Positions 1-8,596 of a DNA stretch of 64,000 bases are shown here, one piece after another; within the stretch, counting starts at the first letter, position 1; the number at the start of each line of letters is the position of its first letter. Where the stretch lies: contig NZ_AFCF02000002.1 in assembly GCF_000203975.2 (NCBI RefSeq), positions 1-64,000 on the forward strand, written 5' to 3'. The translations under genes were made by a program, and so were the position numbers. The notes below the pieces were generated by a model, which saw nothing but the letters and a program-made list of their open reading frames with translations, made no database searches and was not told the origin of the DNA. This DNA is from Leisingera sp. ANG1. GTDB lineage: Bacteria > Pseudomonadota > Alphaproteobacteria > Rhodobacterales > Rhodobacteraceae.

Positions 1-175
1 CGGTCTCGGTCTCGGTCTCGGAAACCGCAGACTCTACATCATCAGGGGCGTCAACAGACTCAGCACCGGTTTCCTGCGCCGCATCCTGTTCAGAGGTTTC
101 TGCAGCGTCCTCGGCCGGTTTGTTTTCACCGGGGCCGGGCTCAATCACGTCTTCCGGATTTTTCTTGTCAGCCAC
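1..175 (-). CDS. COG4223 / mitofilin-like protein, N-terminal part (cut by window edge)
   Basis: Only the first 58 codons are in the window. Reading starts at a GTG (175-173) preceded by a strong GGGGGAGG ribosome binding site 5 nt upstream. The visible residues begin VADKKNPEDV and are very acidic and rich in Glu, Asp and Pro, ending in an ET repeat encoded by three copies of CGGTCT. In this family the acidic cytoplasmic tail precedes a membrane segment and a long coiled coil, none of which is visible here. The assignment relies on the usual alphaproteobacterial order hemD-COG4223; the sequence alone supports only an acidic N-terminal tail. Confidence 0.6.
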   Translation of the reverse strand, partial: MADKKNPEDVIEPGPGENKPAEDAAETSEQDAAQETGAESVDAPDDVESAVSETETET

Positions 176-226
176 GCCGGCCTCCCCCTCGATTCCTAAA
201 ATACATTCTTGCGAACACGCTGGACC

Positions 227-952
227 CTACTCCGCGCGCCCCTTGCCCTCAAGCCGGGACAGCTGCGCTGCGGCATCAAGGACAGCCGCAGCCATGGCCG
301 GTGCATCCGGTGCCTTACTTACGCGCAACACCTTGCAATTCAAGCCTTTCAACGGTTCAGCAACGGCCTGGCTAAGCGCAATCAGATGCAAATGCGGCGC
401 GTCCCCGCACAGATTGGCAAAATGGCGCGCAGTCCTGGGTGAAAATAGCGGCACGATCACATCATTTTGCGCAGCAAGCGCAGCCTGCGCCTCCTCCGTC
501 AGCGGCAAAAGCACCTGATCATACACGATTTGCTCCCCGCAGGGGAGGCCGCCATCCGTCAGAAGCTGGGCAATTTCCCCCCGCGCATGGGCACCGCGCA
601 GATGTACAAGCGGTGCCTCGGGGCGCTTTTGCAGCAGGGCAGCCGTCAGCTCTTCGGCGCATTGGCCCAGAAACTCCGCCTGCCAGCCCAGTTCTGCGGC
701 AGTCTGCGCCGTGCGCTCCCCGACACAATAGGCAGGCAGCCGAACTGCCGTTTCACGTGAAGCGGCCTCAACCCCGTTGGCGGAGGTGAAAACCACGCCC
801 TTCACACTCTGCAAGTTTACCGGTGCCTGAACCACCTGGATTTCCATCAGTGGAGTGTAGACCACGTGCAGGCCCGCAAGCGCTCCGGCTGGCAGGCCGT
901 CAGCAAACCGCTTTGCCGCGGCCAGCGGGCGTGTCATCAGCAAAGGCACCAT
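227..952 (-). CDS. hemD: Uroporphyrinogen-III synthase
   Basis: Catalyses ring closure of hydroxymethylbilane to uroporphyrinogen III, the cytoplasmic branch-point step of heme, siroheme and cobalamin synthesis. The 241-residue protein starts MVPLLMTRPLAAA, the usual N-terminus of this poorly conserved family, and has the GVVFTSANGVEA segment near residue 60 and a GERTAQTAAELG segment near residue 85. An upstream in-frame extension is rejected because it runs into the divergent tsaD gene; an alternative start at 937 (MTRP) is possible. It lies just upstream of the COG4223 gene on the same strand. A degenerate parS-like palindrome lies inside the gene at 749-764. Confidence 0.88.
   Translation of the reverse strand: MVPLLMTRPLAAAKRFADGLPAGALAGLHVVYTPLMEIQVVQAPVNLQSVKGVVFTSANGVEAASRETAVRLPAYCVGERTAQTAAELGWQAEFLGQCAEELTAALLQKRPEAPLVHLRGAHARGEIAQLLTDGGLPCGEQIVYDQVLLPLTEEAQAALAAQNDVIVPLFSPRTARHFANLCGDAPHLHLIALSQAVAEPLKGLNCKVLRVSKAPDAPAMAAAVLDAAAQLSRLEGKGRAE
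749..764. other. Degenerate parS-like palindrome inside hemD
   Basis: CGTTTCACGTGAAGCG matches 13 of 16 positions of the parS sequence TGTTTCACGTGAAACA and keeps the central CACGTG. It may be a weak ParB site or a chance match within coding sequence. The two perfect parS sites of this window are about 36 kb away. Confidence 0.25.
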
Positions 953-1026
953 TGCAAGGCTCCCGGGATTGTTTGCACCCCGCTTCGGTGGTAGCCCCGG
1001 CAGCAGATTGATGCAACGGTAAGGCC

Positions 1027-2124
1027 ATGACAAAGACCCTGACAATCCTGGGGCTGGAGAGCAGCTGCGACGACACCGCCGCCGCCGTGGTGCGGCAGGC
1101 TGAGGGTGGGAATCCCGAGGTTTTGTCTTCGGTTGTGTTCGGCCAGACCGAACTGCACAGCGCCTTTGGCGGCGTGGTGCCGGAAATCGCCGCCCGCGCC
1201 CACGCGGAAAAGCTGGACATCTGCGTCCGCGATGCGCTGGCAGAGGCGGGGCTGTGCCTGAAGGACATGGATGCGGTGGCGGTGACGGCCGGACCGGGGC
1301 TGATCGGCGGCGTGATGTCCGGCGTGATGTGCGCCAAGGGCATCGCTGCCGCAACCGGTCTGCCGCTGATTGGCGTGAACCATCTGGCGGGCCATGCGCT
1401 GACGCCGCGGTTGACGGACGGGATCATCTATCCCTACCTGATGCTGCTGGTTTCCGGCGGCCACTGCCAGTACCTGCTGGTGCGCGGGCCGGAGGATTTC
1501 ACCCGGCTGGGCGGCACTATTGACGACGCACCGGGCGAGGCCTTTGACAAAACCGCCCGCCTTCTGGGGCTGCCGCAGCCCGGCGGGCCGTCGGTGCAGG
1601 CTGAGGCGGAAACGGGTGATCCCAAGCGGTTCCGCTTTCCCCGGCCCTTGCTCGACCGGCCGGATTGCAACCTGTCCTTTTCCGGCCTGAAAACCGCGCT
1701 GATGCGGATGCGGGATCAGATCGTGGCCGAGAAAGGCGGACTAACCCGCCAGGACCGTGCCGACCTCTGTGCCGGGTTTCAGGCTGCGGTGGTTGATACA
1801 TTGGCGGAGAAAACCCGCCGCGCAATCCGTCTGTATCTGGAAGAGCAGCCAGCGCAGCCAACCGTCGCCGTGGCTGGCGGGGTGGCAGCAAACACAGCCA
1901 TTCGGGCCGCGTTGGAGACCGTGTGTGCAGAGGCAGGCGCCGCCTTTACTGCCCCGCCGCTGCGGCTGTGCACGGACAATGCCGCGATGATTGCCTATGC
2001 GGGCCTTGAGCGGTTCAAGTCCGGTGCGCGTGATGGTCTGGACCTGACCGCCCGCCCCCGCTGGCCGCTGGATCAAAGCAGCCCGGCATTGATCGGATCC
2101 GGCCGCAAAGGAGCCAAAGCATGA
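1027..2124 (+). CDS. tsaD: tRNA N6-adenosine threonylcarbamoyltransferase TsaD
   Basis: Transfers the threonylcarbamoyl group from TC-AMP to A37 of ANN-decoding tRNAs, working with TsaB and TsaE. TsaE is also encoded in this window (12416-12892). The 365-residue length fits the family. The N-terminus [17 protein letters not shown] is the ASKHA-fold phosphate 1 motif. The metal-binding HxxxH is H119/H123 in NHLAGHAL, and VSGGH, the glycine-rich [14 protein letters not shown] segment and [13 protein letters not shown] are all present. It diverges from hemD across about 75 bp and overlaps gpsA by 4 bp (ATGA), so the two are probably translationally coupled. Confidence 0.96.
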   Translation: MTKTLTILGLESSCDDTAAAVVRQAEGGNPEVLSSVVFGQTELHSAFGGVVPEIAARAHAEKLDICVRDALAEAGLCLKDMDAVAVTAGPGLIGGVMSGVMCAKGIAAATGLPLIGVNHLAGHALTPRLTDGIIYPYLMLLVSGGHCQYLLVRGPEDFTRLGGTIDDAPGEAFDKTARLLGLPQPGGPSVQAEAETGDPKRFRFPRPLLDRPDCNLSFSGLKTALMRMRDQIVAEKGGLTRQDRADLCAGFQAAVVDTLAEKTRRAIRLYLEEQPAQPTVAVAGGVAANTAIRAALETVCAEAGAAFTAPPLRLCTDNAAMIAYAGLERFKSGARDGLDLTARPRWPLDQSSPALIGSGRKGAKA

Positions 2125-3083
2125 GCATTTCGGTACTGGGATCGGGCGCCTTTGGCACCGCCCTGGCAATTTCGCTGGCCGGCAACGGGCCGGTGACCCT
2201 GTGGGCGCGCAACCCGATGAAAGCCCAGGCGATGCAGGACAGCCGCCGCAACGGCACCCGCCTGCCCGGTGTGGAACTGCCGGAAAACCTCTCTGTCACC
2301 GCGGATATTGCTGAGGCCTGCCAGTCCGAAGTCTTGCTGCTGGCGGTGCCAATGCAGACGCTGCGCGGTGTGCTGGAGGAGTACGGCGCGCATCTGGCAG
2401 GAAAGACGCTTGTTGCCTGCTGCAAGGGGATTGAGCTGGACAGCGGGCTTGGCCCGGTGGCCGTTATCCGCGAGGTTTTACCGGATGCGCAGGCCGCGCT
2501 GCTGACCGGGCCGAGCTTTGCGGCGGACATTGCAAGGGGCCTGCCAACTGCACTGACTTTGGCCTGCGGCGATGCGGAGGTGTGCAAAAAACTGCAGGAG
2601 CAGCTGACCACGGCCAACTTGCGCCTGTACCGGACCACAGACACCATTGGCGCGGAAATCGGCGGTGCCCTGAAGAACGTGATGGCGATTGCCTGCGGTG
2701 CGGTCATCGGCGCCGGGCTGGGCGACAGCGCCCGCGCTGCGCTGATGACCCGCGGTTATGCCGAAATGCAGCGCATGGCGCTGGCCGGCGGCTCCAAGCC
2801 GGAAACCTTGGCGGGATTATCCGGTTTTGGCGACCTGGCGCTGACCTGTACCTCTGAGCTGTCCAGGAACTACCGGCTGGGCCTGTCCATCGGCCGCGGA
2901 GAGGAGTTTGACCCCAGCATCACAGTAGAAGGCGCAGCCACCGCGCGGGCGGTTGCGGCACAGGCCCAGCGAATGGGCTTGGATATGCCGGTCACGCTCA
3001 CGGTAACCAATTTGGTAGATCAGCGCTTGACGATCAGCGAGGCTGCGGCACATTTGCTTAAAAGACCATTAAAAGAGGAATAA
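2121..3083 (+). CDS. gpsA: Glycerol-3-phosphate dehydrogenase [NAD(P)+]
   Basis: Reduces dihydroxyacetone phosphate to sn-glycerol 3-phosphate for phospholipid synthesis in the cytoplasm. The 320-residue protein has the N-terminal Rossmann motif [12 protein letters not shown] (residues 5-16), the [15 protein letters not shown] segment, the catalytic lysine region [13 protein letters not shown], and the C-terminal [13 protein letters not shown] motif followed by the NYRLG substrate-binding arginine. The ATG overlaps the tsaD stop codon. A YciI-like gene follows after a single base. Confidence 0.96.
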   Translation: MSISVLGSGAFGTALAISLAGNGPVTLWARNPMKAQAMQDSRRNGTRLPGVELPENLSVTADIAEACQSEVLLLAVPMQTLRGVLEEYGAHLAGKTLVACCKGIELDSGLGPVAVIREVLPDAQAALLTGPSFAADIARGLPTALTLACGDAEVCKKLQEQLTTANLRLYRTTDTIGAEIGGALKNVMAIACGAVIGAGLGDSARAALMTRGYAEMQRMALAGGSKPETLAGLSGFGDLALTCTSELSRNYRLGLSIGRGEEFDPSITVEGAATARAVAAQAQRMGLDMPVTLTVTNLVDQRLTISEAAAHLLKRPLKEE

Positions 3084-3084
3084 A

Positions 3085-3356
3085 ATGCTCATCGCATTGA
3101 TCGCCCGCGACAAACCCGGCCATCTGCAGACCCGGCTGGACAACCGTGACGCCCATCTGGCCTATATCAACGACACCGGCGCCGTGGCGCAGGCAGGTCC
3201 GCTGCTGGATCAGGATGGCAATATGGCCGGTTCCCTGGTTATTCTGGACGTCGAAGACATGGCAGCGGGTGAAGCCTGGGCGGCAAATGACCCCTACAAC
3301 AAGGCCGGCCTGTTTGAAGCTGTCGAATTGATCACCTGGAAAAAGGTCATCGGCTG

Positions 3357-3357
<1 letters not shown>
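3085..3357 (+). CDS. YciI-like protein
   Basis: A 90-residue protein of the YciI family (ferredoxin-like, dimeric alpha/beta fold related to muconolactone isomerase). The conserved histidine is in NRDAHLAYI near residue 24 and the C-terminal NDPYNKAGLFEAVEL motif is present. The biochemical role of the family is mostly unknown; an active-site His/Asp pair has been proposed. It starts one base after the gpsA stop, with AAGAGG upstream, and its own stop shares a base with the next start (TGATG), so tsaD-gpsA-yciI-EVE behaves as one operon. Confidence 0.85.
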
Positions 3358-3779
<422 letters not shown>

Positions 3780-3825
3780 TCTGCCACTTTGCTCTCAAAT
3801 GGCTGAAACCATTGAGGAGAGCATC

Positions 3826-4221
3826 ATGGAATTCCTGAGTGTGATTGTTGCGGCGGCAGCGGCATTTGTGCTGGGCGCCGTCTACTACGGCGCATTGGCC
3901 AAGCCCTGGATTGAGGCTTCCGGCGTTGAATGTGATGAAGACGGCAAGCCGAAGGGCGGGCAAAGCCCGATGATCTTTGCCATGGCCTTTGTCCTGCAGT
4001 TGATCGTTGCCGGCATGATGCGCCATGTGTTCAGCCTGTCAGGCATCGAAACCCTGGGCGCCGGCCTGATCGGCGGTGCCGGCATCGGCCTGTTCTTCAT
4101 CAGCCCCTGGATTGCGCTCAACAACATGTATGGAATGCGGCCGGTGAAGCTGACGCTGATTGATGGCGGCTATGCGACGCTGGCCTGTGCGGCGGCTGGT
4201 CTGGCGCTGACGCTGTTCTAA
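3826..4221 (+). CDS. DUF1761 family membrane protein
   Basis: A 131-residue inner-membrane protein with about four hydrophobic segments, beginning MEFLSVIVAAAAAFVLGAVYYGALAKPW, which is the typical DUF1761 start (WYGALFGKPW-like). The start was chosen because GAGGAG lies 6 nt upstream; an in-frame ATG at 3799 lacks a ribosome binding site. Function is unknown. It follows the EVE gene by about 45 bp and is followed by a hairpin at 4245-4280 that may end transcription. Confidence 0.8.
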   Translation: MEFLSVIVAAAAAFVLGAVYYGALAKPWIEASGVECDEDGKPKGGQSPMIFAMAFVLQLIVAGMMRHVFSLSGIETLGAGLIGGAGIGLFFISPWIALNNMYGMRPVKLTLIDGGYATLACAAAGLALTLF

Positions 4222-4244
4222 GCTGCCACACATCTGAAATGAAA

Positions 4245-4280
4245 AAGGGAAGGACCTGAGGACAATCAGGACCTTCCCTT
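4245..4280 (+). terminator. Long hairpin after DUF1761 gene
   Basis: A 13-nt stem (AAGGGAAGGACCT paired with AGGACCTTCCCTT, one mismatch) with a loop of about 10 nt. It starts 23 bp after the DUF1761 stop codon. There is no good T-tract, so it could be a Rho-assisted terminator or an mRNA 3'-end stabiliser. Confidence 0.5.
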
Positions 4281-4605
4281 CCACCCCGCGTGCTCCACTA
4301 TCCACCACACGCGTATGAAAATCTGGTTCCTGGCCGTCCTGGCCGGTTTCTTAGGTATAGGCCGCCTTGCGCCGATTCCGCAAAGCAATAACCCGGACAA
4401 TGCGAGCTAAATCAGAACTGACGTGAATGCCGGCAGAGGTTTTCACCTTCAGGTATTACCCGCTGAGCCGATCCCATCCTCCGGGACCAGAAATTCAAAT
4501 CTCTCAATTGGGTTCCCGCCGCCTTTCGCAGCCAGAGCGGATGCCTTTCCGGACCAGGGACCTATATCGAGGCCTGCGTATCAGTGACACGGAGGAGGTT
4601 ATCCT
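4281..4605. other. Intergenic stretch with one possible micro-ORF
   Basis: About 325 bp between the hairpin and the DUF4242 gene. A 31-codon ORF (4315-4410, plus) starts MKIWFLAVLAGFLGIGRL, hydrophobic and signal-like, but without a clear ribosome binding site. Nothing else is recognisable apart from a strong GGAGGAGG at 4591-4598 that serves the next gene. Confidence 0.4.
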
Positions 4606-4878
4606 ATGCAAAGGTTTCTCATAGAACGGGACATCCCGAAGGTCGGCAGCATGAGCGGTGAAGAACTTGGCGGCGCGGCGCGCACCTCAAATGACGCGCT
4701 GGCCAAACTGGCCCCCCGGGTCCAATGGCAGCACTCCTATGTTGCCGGCGACAAGACCTTCTGCATCTACCTGGCCGACTCCGAAGACGCGATACACGAA
4801 CATTCAAAGTTGAGCGGCTTTCCGGCCAGCAAAATCACCAGAATCGAAACTGTTATCGACCCCACCACCGGCAATTAG
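4606..4878 (+). CDS. DUF4242 domain protein (SCO4226-like)
   Basis: A 90-residue protein with the DUF4242 pattern: start MQRFLIERDIP, central WQHSYVAGDKTFCIYLADSEDAIHEHSKLSGFPA and end KITRIETVIDPTT. Streptomyces SCO4226 of this family binds nickel. Here the HSYV histidine, the FCIY cysteine and the HEH histidines are possible ligands, but metal binding is inferred only from the family. A very strong ribosome binding site (GGAGGAGG) lies 7 nt before the ATG. It is monocistronic and convergent with ahcY, with which it shares a bidirectional terminator. Confidence 0.82.
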   Translation: MQRFLIERDIPKVGSMSGEELGGAARTSNDALAKLAPRVQWQHSYVAGDKTFCIYLADSEDAIHEHSKLSGFPASKITRIETVIDPTTGN

Positions 4879-4892
4879 GGTCAGGTAAAGAA

Positions 4893-4926
4893 AAGCGCCG
4901 CCGGATTTCCCCGGCGGCGCTGTTTT
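4893..4926. terminator. Bidirectional terminator between DUF4242 gene and ahcY
   Basis: GCGCCGCCGG and CCGGCGGCGC form a 10-bp stem around a short loop. TGTTTTGTG follows on the plus strand and TTTTCTTT on the minus strand, so it can end both convergent transcripts. Confidence 0.8.
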
Positions 4927-4944
4927 GTGTTCTGCATTGTCCGC

Positions 4945-6333
4945 TTAGTAGCGGTAGTGCTCCGGCTTGAACGGGCCTTCGGGCTTGACGCCGATATAGG
5001 CGGCCTGTTCGGAGCTCAGCTGGGTCAGCTTGACGCCGATCCGGCCCAGGTGCAGGCGGGCGACTTTCTCGTCCAGATGCTTGGGCAGGATGTAGACGTC
5101 GTTTTCGTAGTGGTCGCCGCGGGTCCACAGCTCAATCTGCGCCAGCACCTGGTTGGTGAAGGACGCCGACATCACAAACGACGGGTGGCCGGTGGCGTTG
5201 CCGAGGTTCAGCAGGCGGCCTTCGGACAGCAGGATCATGCGGTTGCCCGAGGGCATTTCGATCATGTCCACCTGGTCCTTGATGTTGGTCCACTTGTGGT
5301 TCTTCAGCGCCGCAACCTGAATCTCGTTGTCGAAGTGGCCGATGTTGCCGACAATCGCCATGTCCTTCATCTCGCGCATGTGCTCGATGCGGATCACGTC
5401 CTTGTTGCCGGTGGTGGTGATGAAGATGTCGGCGGTGGCGACTTCATCTTCCAGCAGGGTCACTTCGAAACCGTCCATCGCAGCCTGCAGGGCGCAGATC
5501 GGGTCGGCTTCGGTGACTTTCACACGGGCGCCGGCGCCGCGCAGGGAGGCAGCGGAGCCTTTGCCGACGTCGCCATAACCGCAGACCACGGCAACCTTGC
5601 CGGCCATCATGGTGTCAGTGGCGCGGCGGATACCGTCAACCAGCGATTCCTTGCAGCCGTATTTGTTGTCGAACTTCGATTTGGTGACCGAGTCGTTCAC
5701 GTTGATCGCCGGGAACGGCAGCTGGCCGTTTTTCTGCAGCTCATACAGGCGGTGGACGCCGGTGGTGGTTTCCTCGGAAACGCCCAGGATGGCGTCGCGG
5801 GTCTTGGTGAACCAGCCGGGGGAGGCTTCCATGCGCTTCAGGATCTGCGCCTTGATGACCGCTTCTTCCTCGGACTGCGGCACCGGGATGATCTCTTCGC
5901 CCGCCTCAGCGCGGGCGCCCAGAAGCACATAAAGGGTGGCGTCGCCGCCGTCGTCCAGGATCAGGTTCGCGCCTTCGGGGAACATGAAGGATTTGTCGAG
6001 GTAGTCCCAATGCTCTTCCAGGGTCTGGCCCTTGATCGCAAAGACCGGAATGCCGGCATCGGCGATGGCTGCCGCTGCATGATCCTGGGTCGAGAAGATG
6101 TTGCAGGAGGCCCAGCGCACATCCGCGCCCAGCGCCACCAGCGTTTCAATCAGAACCGCAGTCTGAATGGTCATATGCAGCGAACCGACGATGCGGGCGC
6201 CCTTCAGCGGCTTGCTTGCGCCGTATTCTTCGCGCAGCGCCATCAGGCCCGGCATTTCAGTTTCGGCGATGTCCAGCTCTTTGCGGCCAAAGCCTGCCAG
6301 CGCGATGTCCTTGACGATATAATCCCCGGCCAT
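4945..6333 (-). CDS. ahcY: Adenosylhomocysteinase
   Basis: Hydrolyses S-adenosylhomocysteine to adenosine and homocysteine, clearing the by-product of methylation and feeding the methionine cycle. The 462-residue protein starts [21 protein letters not shown]. It has [16 protein letters not shown] with the substrate histidine, the catalytic [13 protein letters not shown] segment, the NAD-binding [20 protein letters not shown] loop, and the C-terminal [13 protein letters not shown] that reaches the neighbouring subunit's NAD site. The ATG at 6333 was preferred over 6345 and 6381 because GGAG lies 8 nt upstream. It is a single-gene unit. Confidence 0.97.
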   Translation of the reverse strand: MAGDYIVKDIALAGFGRKELDIAETEMPGLMALREEYGASKPLKGARIVGSLHMTIQTAVLIETLVALGADVRWASCNIFSTQDHAAAAIADAGIPVFAIKGQTLEEHWDYLDKSFMFPEGANLILDDGGDATLYVLLGARAEAGEEIIPVPQSEEEAVIKAQILKRMEASPGWFTKTRDAILGVSEETTTGVHRLYELQKNGQLPFPAINVNDSVTKSKFDNKYGCKESLVDGIRRATDTMMAGKVAVVCGYGDVGKGSAASLRGAGARVKVTEADPICALQAAMDGFEVTLLEDEVATADIFITTTGNKDVIRIEHMREMKDMAIVGNIGHFDNEIQVAALKNHKWTNIKDQVDMIEMPSGNRMILLSEGRLLNLGNATGHPSFVMSASFTNQVLAQIELWTRGDHYENDVYILPKHLDEKVARLHLGRIGVKLTQLSSEQAAYIGVKPEGPFKPEHYRY

Positions 6334-6484
6334 AGTCTGCTCCATTCCGGTTACGAGTACACTTGGTGCAGGGCCTAGCACTGCATTTGTTGATATTCAA
6401 CGAAGATACCCGCAACCGGAGCCGGATGGCTCAGGCTTTTCATCAAGTGTCAGGCTGTAGGGGAAGCCCGTCAGGCAGCCAAAT

Positions 6485-6799
6485 TCAGCTTGGCGTGCCC
6501 GGGTCCGGCGCTTTTTCCGCGATGTGGAAGAAGGAGGATCCGGTTGCGACAACGCAGCTGATCCCGTTTGCATGTGTAACGAGAACCGTAAAGGTGCCGG
6601 TTTCATCTGACGACCATACTTCAATCACTGTCGCTTCGGGGCGGCTTTTCTGCAGTCCGCCGGCCGTCAGCCGTTCGGAATATCCGCTTTCCAGCTTCTG
6701 CGTCATGACCTCGCGGTCGCCGCAGCTGGCGGCCAGGGCTGGCGGCGCTGTCGCTGCCATGCCGAACAACAGGGAAAGACCAAGTAAACGCTTGAACAT
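6485..6799 (-). CDS. Small secreted protein of unknown function
   Basis: I do not recognise a family. The 104-residue protein has a clear Sec signal peptide (MFKRLLGLSLLFGMAATAPPALA, cut near residue 24). The mature part has two cysteines (ASCGDRE and GISCVV) that could form a periplasmic disulfide, and a central block ATVIEVWSSDETGTFTVLVTHANG. The start at 6799 has AAAGGAG 7 nt upstream and is preferred over a longer frame from 6958. It is monocistronic, with a weak candidate promoter at 6876-6906. Confidence 0.7.
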   Translation of the reverse strand: MFKRLLGLSLLFGMAATAPPALAASCGDREVMTQKLESGYSERLTAGGLQKSRPEATVIEVWSSDETGTFTVLVTHANGISCVVATGSSFFHIAEKAPDPGTPS

Positions 6800-6875
6800 G
6801 ACAAACTCCTTTCTGTTGCGTGTCACGTCGCAAAGGGGTTTGCCGCGGGGAGGGGGCGGTGCCCCTTGTGTACTT

Positions 6876-6906
6876 ATAATATTGGTTCGGGACGCACCTT
6901 TTTCAA
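6876..6906 (-). promoter_or_regulatory. Weak candidate promoter for the secreted protein
   Basis: On the minus strand TTGAAA (6906-6901) and TATTAT (6881-6876) are separated by 19 bp, about 75 nt before the start codon. The spacing is longer than ideal and there is no independent support. Confidence 0.3.
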
Positions 6907-7028
6907 ACTCACAGGGCGTAAACTGCCCGTTTTCATCCGTGTTCGCGCAAACACTCAAACGATGGCAAGCATTGCCCGGGCAACGCGCAGAAGGTAGTCA
7001 GAGGGTAAATAAAACGACAGGAATCCCC

Positions 7029-7625
7029 ATGCCCGCCAAACCCGCCCGCGCCTGGCAGAGAATGCTGTCCGGCCGCCGTCTGGACCTGCTGGATCCGACG
7101 CCCGTGGATATCGAGATCGAGGATATTGCCCACGGGCTGGCCTTTGTGGCGCGGTGGAACGGCCAGACGATGGGGGATTTTGCCTACTCAGTCGCAGAGC
7201 ATTCATTGCTGGTTGAGGACATCTTCACCCGGATGCAGCCAAAGGCGCCGGTTAAATGGCGGCTGGCGGCACTGCTGCACGATGCGCCGGAATATGTGAT
7301 CGGTGACATGATATCCCCTGTGAAGGCCGCAGTAGGACCGGGCTACGGCGATCTGGATCAGCGGCTGACGGCGGCGATTCACCTGCGGTTCGGGCTGCCG
7401 GCGGCGCTGCCCAAGACGGTCAAGGCGCAGATCAAGCGGGCAGACAAGGTCAGCGCCTGGATGGAAGCGGTGCAGATCGCGGGTTTTTCAGAAGCCGAAG
7501 CCAGCAAGTTCTTTGGCCGTCCGAATGCAGAGATTGCCAAGGGCCTGCTGATCCGCCTGCGCCCGCCCGTTGAGGTGCGGCAGGAGTTCATTGCCCGGCA
7601 TCAGGCGCTGTTGCAGCAGATGTGA
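7029..7625 (+). CDS. HD-domain hydrolase (YfbR-like)
   Basis: A 198-residue HD-superfamily phosphohydrolase. The metal-binding residues are visible as the histidine in VAEHSLLVEDI (about residue 58), the LLHDAPEYVIGDMISPVK HD pair (about residues 83-84), and the later aspartate in KRADKVSAWMEA. YfbR enzymes are 5'-deoxynucleotidases, but this protein could act on another nucleotide. The start at 7029 gives the N-terminus MPAKPARAWQRMLSGRRLDLLDP; the ribosome binding site (AGGAA) is weak. It stands alone, followed by a structured non-coding stretch. Confidence 0.82.
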   Translation: MPAKPARAWQRMLSGRRLDLLDPTPVDIEIEDIAHGLAFVARWNGQTMGDFAYSVAEHSLLVEDIFTRMQPKAPVKWRLAALLHDAPEYVIGDMISPVKAAVGPGYGDLDQRLTAAIHLRFGLPAALPKTVKAQIKRADKVSAWMEAVQIAGFSEAEASKFFGRPNAEIAKGLLIRLRPPVEVRQEFIARHQALLQQM

Positions 7626-7962
7626 ATGAAACGGGTTTTACCCAGCCAGGGCCGCTGCCCTGCCGGTGGGTCAAATCGGTATCCTGCTGGCTGTCCTGCG
7701 TAAGAGCGGAAGCAAGTTAAGGATGGCGGCGCCGCCAAGGGGCGGAGGCGGGACGGGAGGGTTACTCCCGCACGCGAAACGTCGTCTGTGCGTGCCCGTG
7801 CCAATGGGCCCAGTTCCAAAGTGCCGGGGGTGTCAGGCCCGGCGGTGACCGCGATCAATTGGAACTTTGCCGCAGGCCGCTTAAGATCCCGTGAGACCAG
7901 CGTACGCAGGGTGCGCAACACCCTGCGTTGACGGGCAGAGCCCCATGTTTGAAGTGGAAGGC
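7626..7962. other. Non-coding stretch with two stem-loops
   Basis: 337 bp without a convincing gene. It holds a nested inverted repeat at 7812-7866 (outer arms AGTTCCAA / TTGGAACT, inner arms GCCGGG / CCCGGC) and a perfect 10-bp hairpin at 7904-7928. A minus-strand frame of 106 codons crosses it but lacks coding character. It could be a structured RNA, the regA 3' region, or a dispersed intergenic repeat. Confidence 0.45.
7904..7928 (-). terminator. Perfect 10-bp hairpin downstream of regA
   Basis: ACGCAGGGTG and CACCCTGCGT pair around the 5-nt loop CGCAA. It lies 35 bp beyond the regA stop codon in the direction of transcription. There is no T-tract, so termination would need Rho, or the element protects the mRNA end. 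Confidence 0.4.
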
Positions 7963-8517
7963 TCAGCGCGGGCTGCGCTTGGCCAGGATCCGCTGCAGGG
8001 TGCGGCGGTGCATGTTCAGCCGGCGGGCGGTTTCCGAGACATTGCGGTCGCAGAGCTCATAGATCCGCTGGATATGCTCCCAGCGCACCCTGTCGGCGCT
8101 CATCGGGTTTTCCGGCGGCGGCGGCAGCTCATCACCGGTGGACAGCAGCGCATTCATAATGTCGGTGGCATCGGCCGGCTTGGACAGGTAGTCAGTCGCG
8201 CCGATCTTGACCGCCGCAACCGCTGTGGCGATGGCGCCGTAGCCGGTCAGCACGACAACCCGGCTGTCGGGGCGTTTCTCGCGCAGCACCTCGACCACAT
8301 CCAGGCCGTTGCCGTCCTCCAGCCGCAGATCAACCACCGCATAGGCCGGCGGGCGAGCGGTTGCGATGGCGCTGCCTGCGGCGACGGATCCCGCAGTCTC
8401 TACCTCGAACCCGCGTTTTTCCATGGCCTTGGCCAGGCGCCGCAGAAACGGCTCGTCATCATCGACGAGCAGCAGTGTCTTGTCAGGTCCGATTTCCTGC
8501 AGATCAGTTTCGGCCAT
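7963..8517 (-). CDS. regA: Redox response regulator RegA/PrrA/ActR
   Basis: A global redox response regulator that, in Rhodobacter relatives, controls photosynthesis, respiration, carbon and nitrogen fixation genes. The 184-residue protein has an N-terminal receiver with the acidic pair DDD at residues 19-21, phosphoacceptor D63 in VVDLRLEDGNG, the VLTGYG switch threonine and K in LSKPADA. A proline linker (PPPPENP) follows, then a Fis-type helix-turn-helix (NVSETARRLNMHRRTLQRILAKRSPR). D63 is the same position as in R. capsulatus RegA. It is downstream of senC on the same strand and divergent from regB, the classic arrangement. Confidence 0.95.
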   Translation of the reverse strand: MAETDLQEIGPDKTLLLVDDDEPFLRRLAKAMEKRGFEVETAGSVAAGSAIATARPPAYAVVDLRLEDGNGLDVVEVLREKRPDSRVVVLTGYGAIATAVAAVKIGATDYLSKPADATDIMNALLSTGDELPPPPENPMSADRVRWEHIQRIYELCDRNVSETARRLNMHRRTLQRILAKRSPR

Positions 8518-8596
8518 GCCCGGTCCTCCGCGCGGTTTTATCTATTGGCGCAAGAATATGTCCGGGCAGGGGAAAAGGTCAAACAGCTATCCTGCT

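Noticed and set aside
4927-6378. 483-codon plus-strand frame
   Set aside because: It is the exact antisense of ahcY, whose protein has all family motifs. The GC-rich codon bias makes long antisense frames common here.
6875-6880. TATAAT on the plus strand as a promoter for the HD gene
   Set aside because: No -35 element lies 16-18 bp upstream, and the distance to the gene is about 150 bp.
7601-7921. 106-codon minus-strand frame in the regA 3' gap
   Set aside because: It overlaps the HD gene end, has no ribosome binding site and reads as repeat-like non-coding sequence; treated as a structured intergenic block instead.
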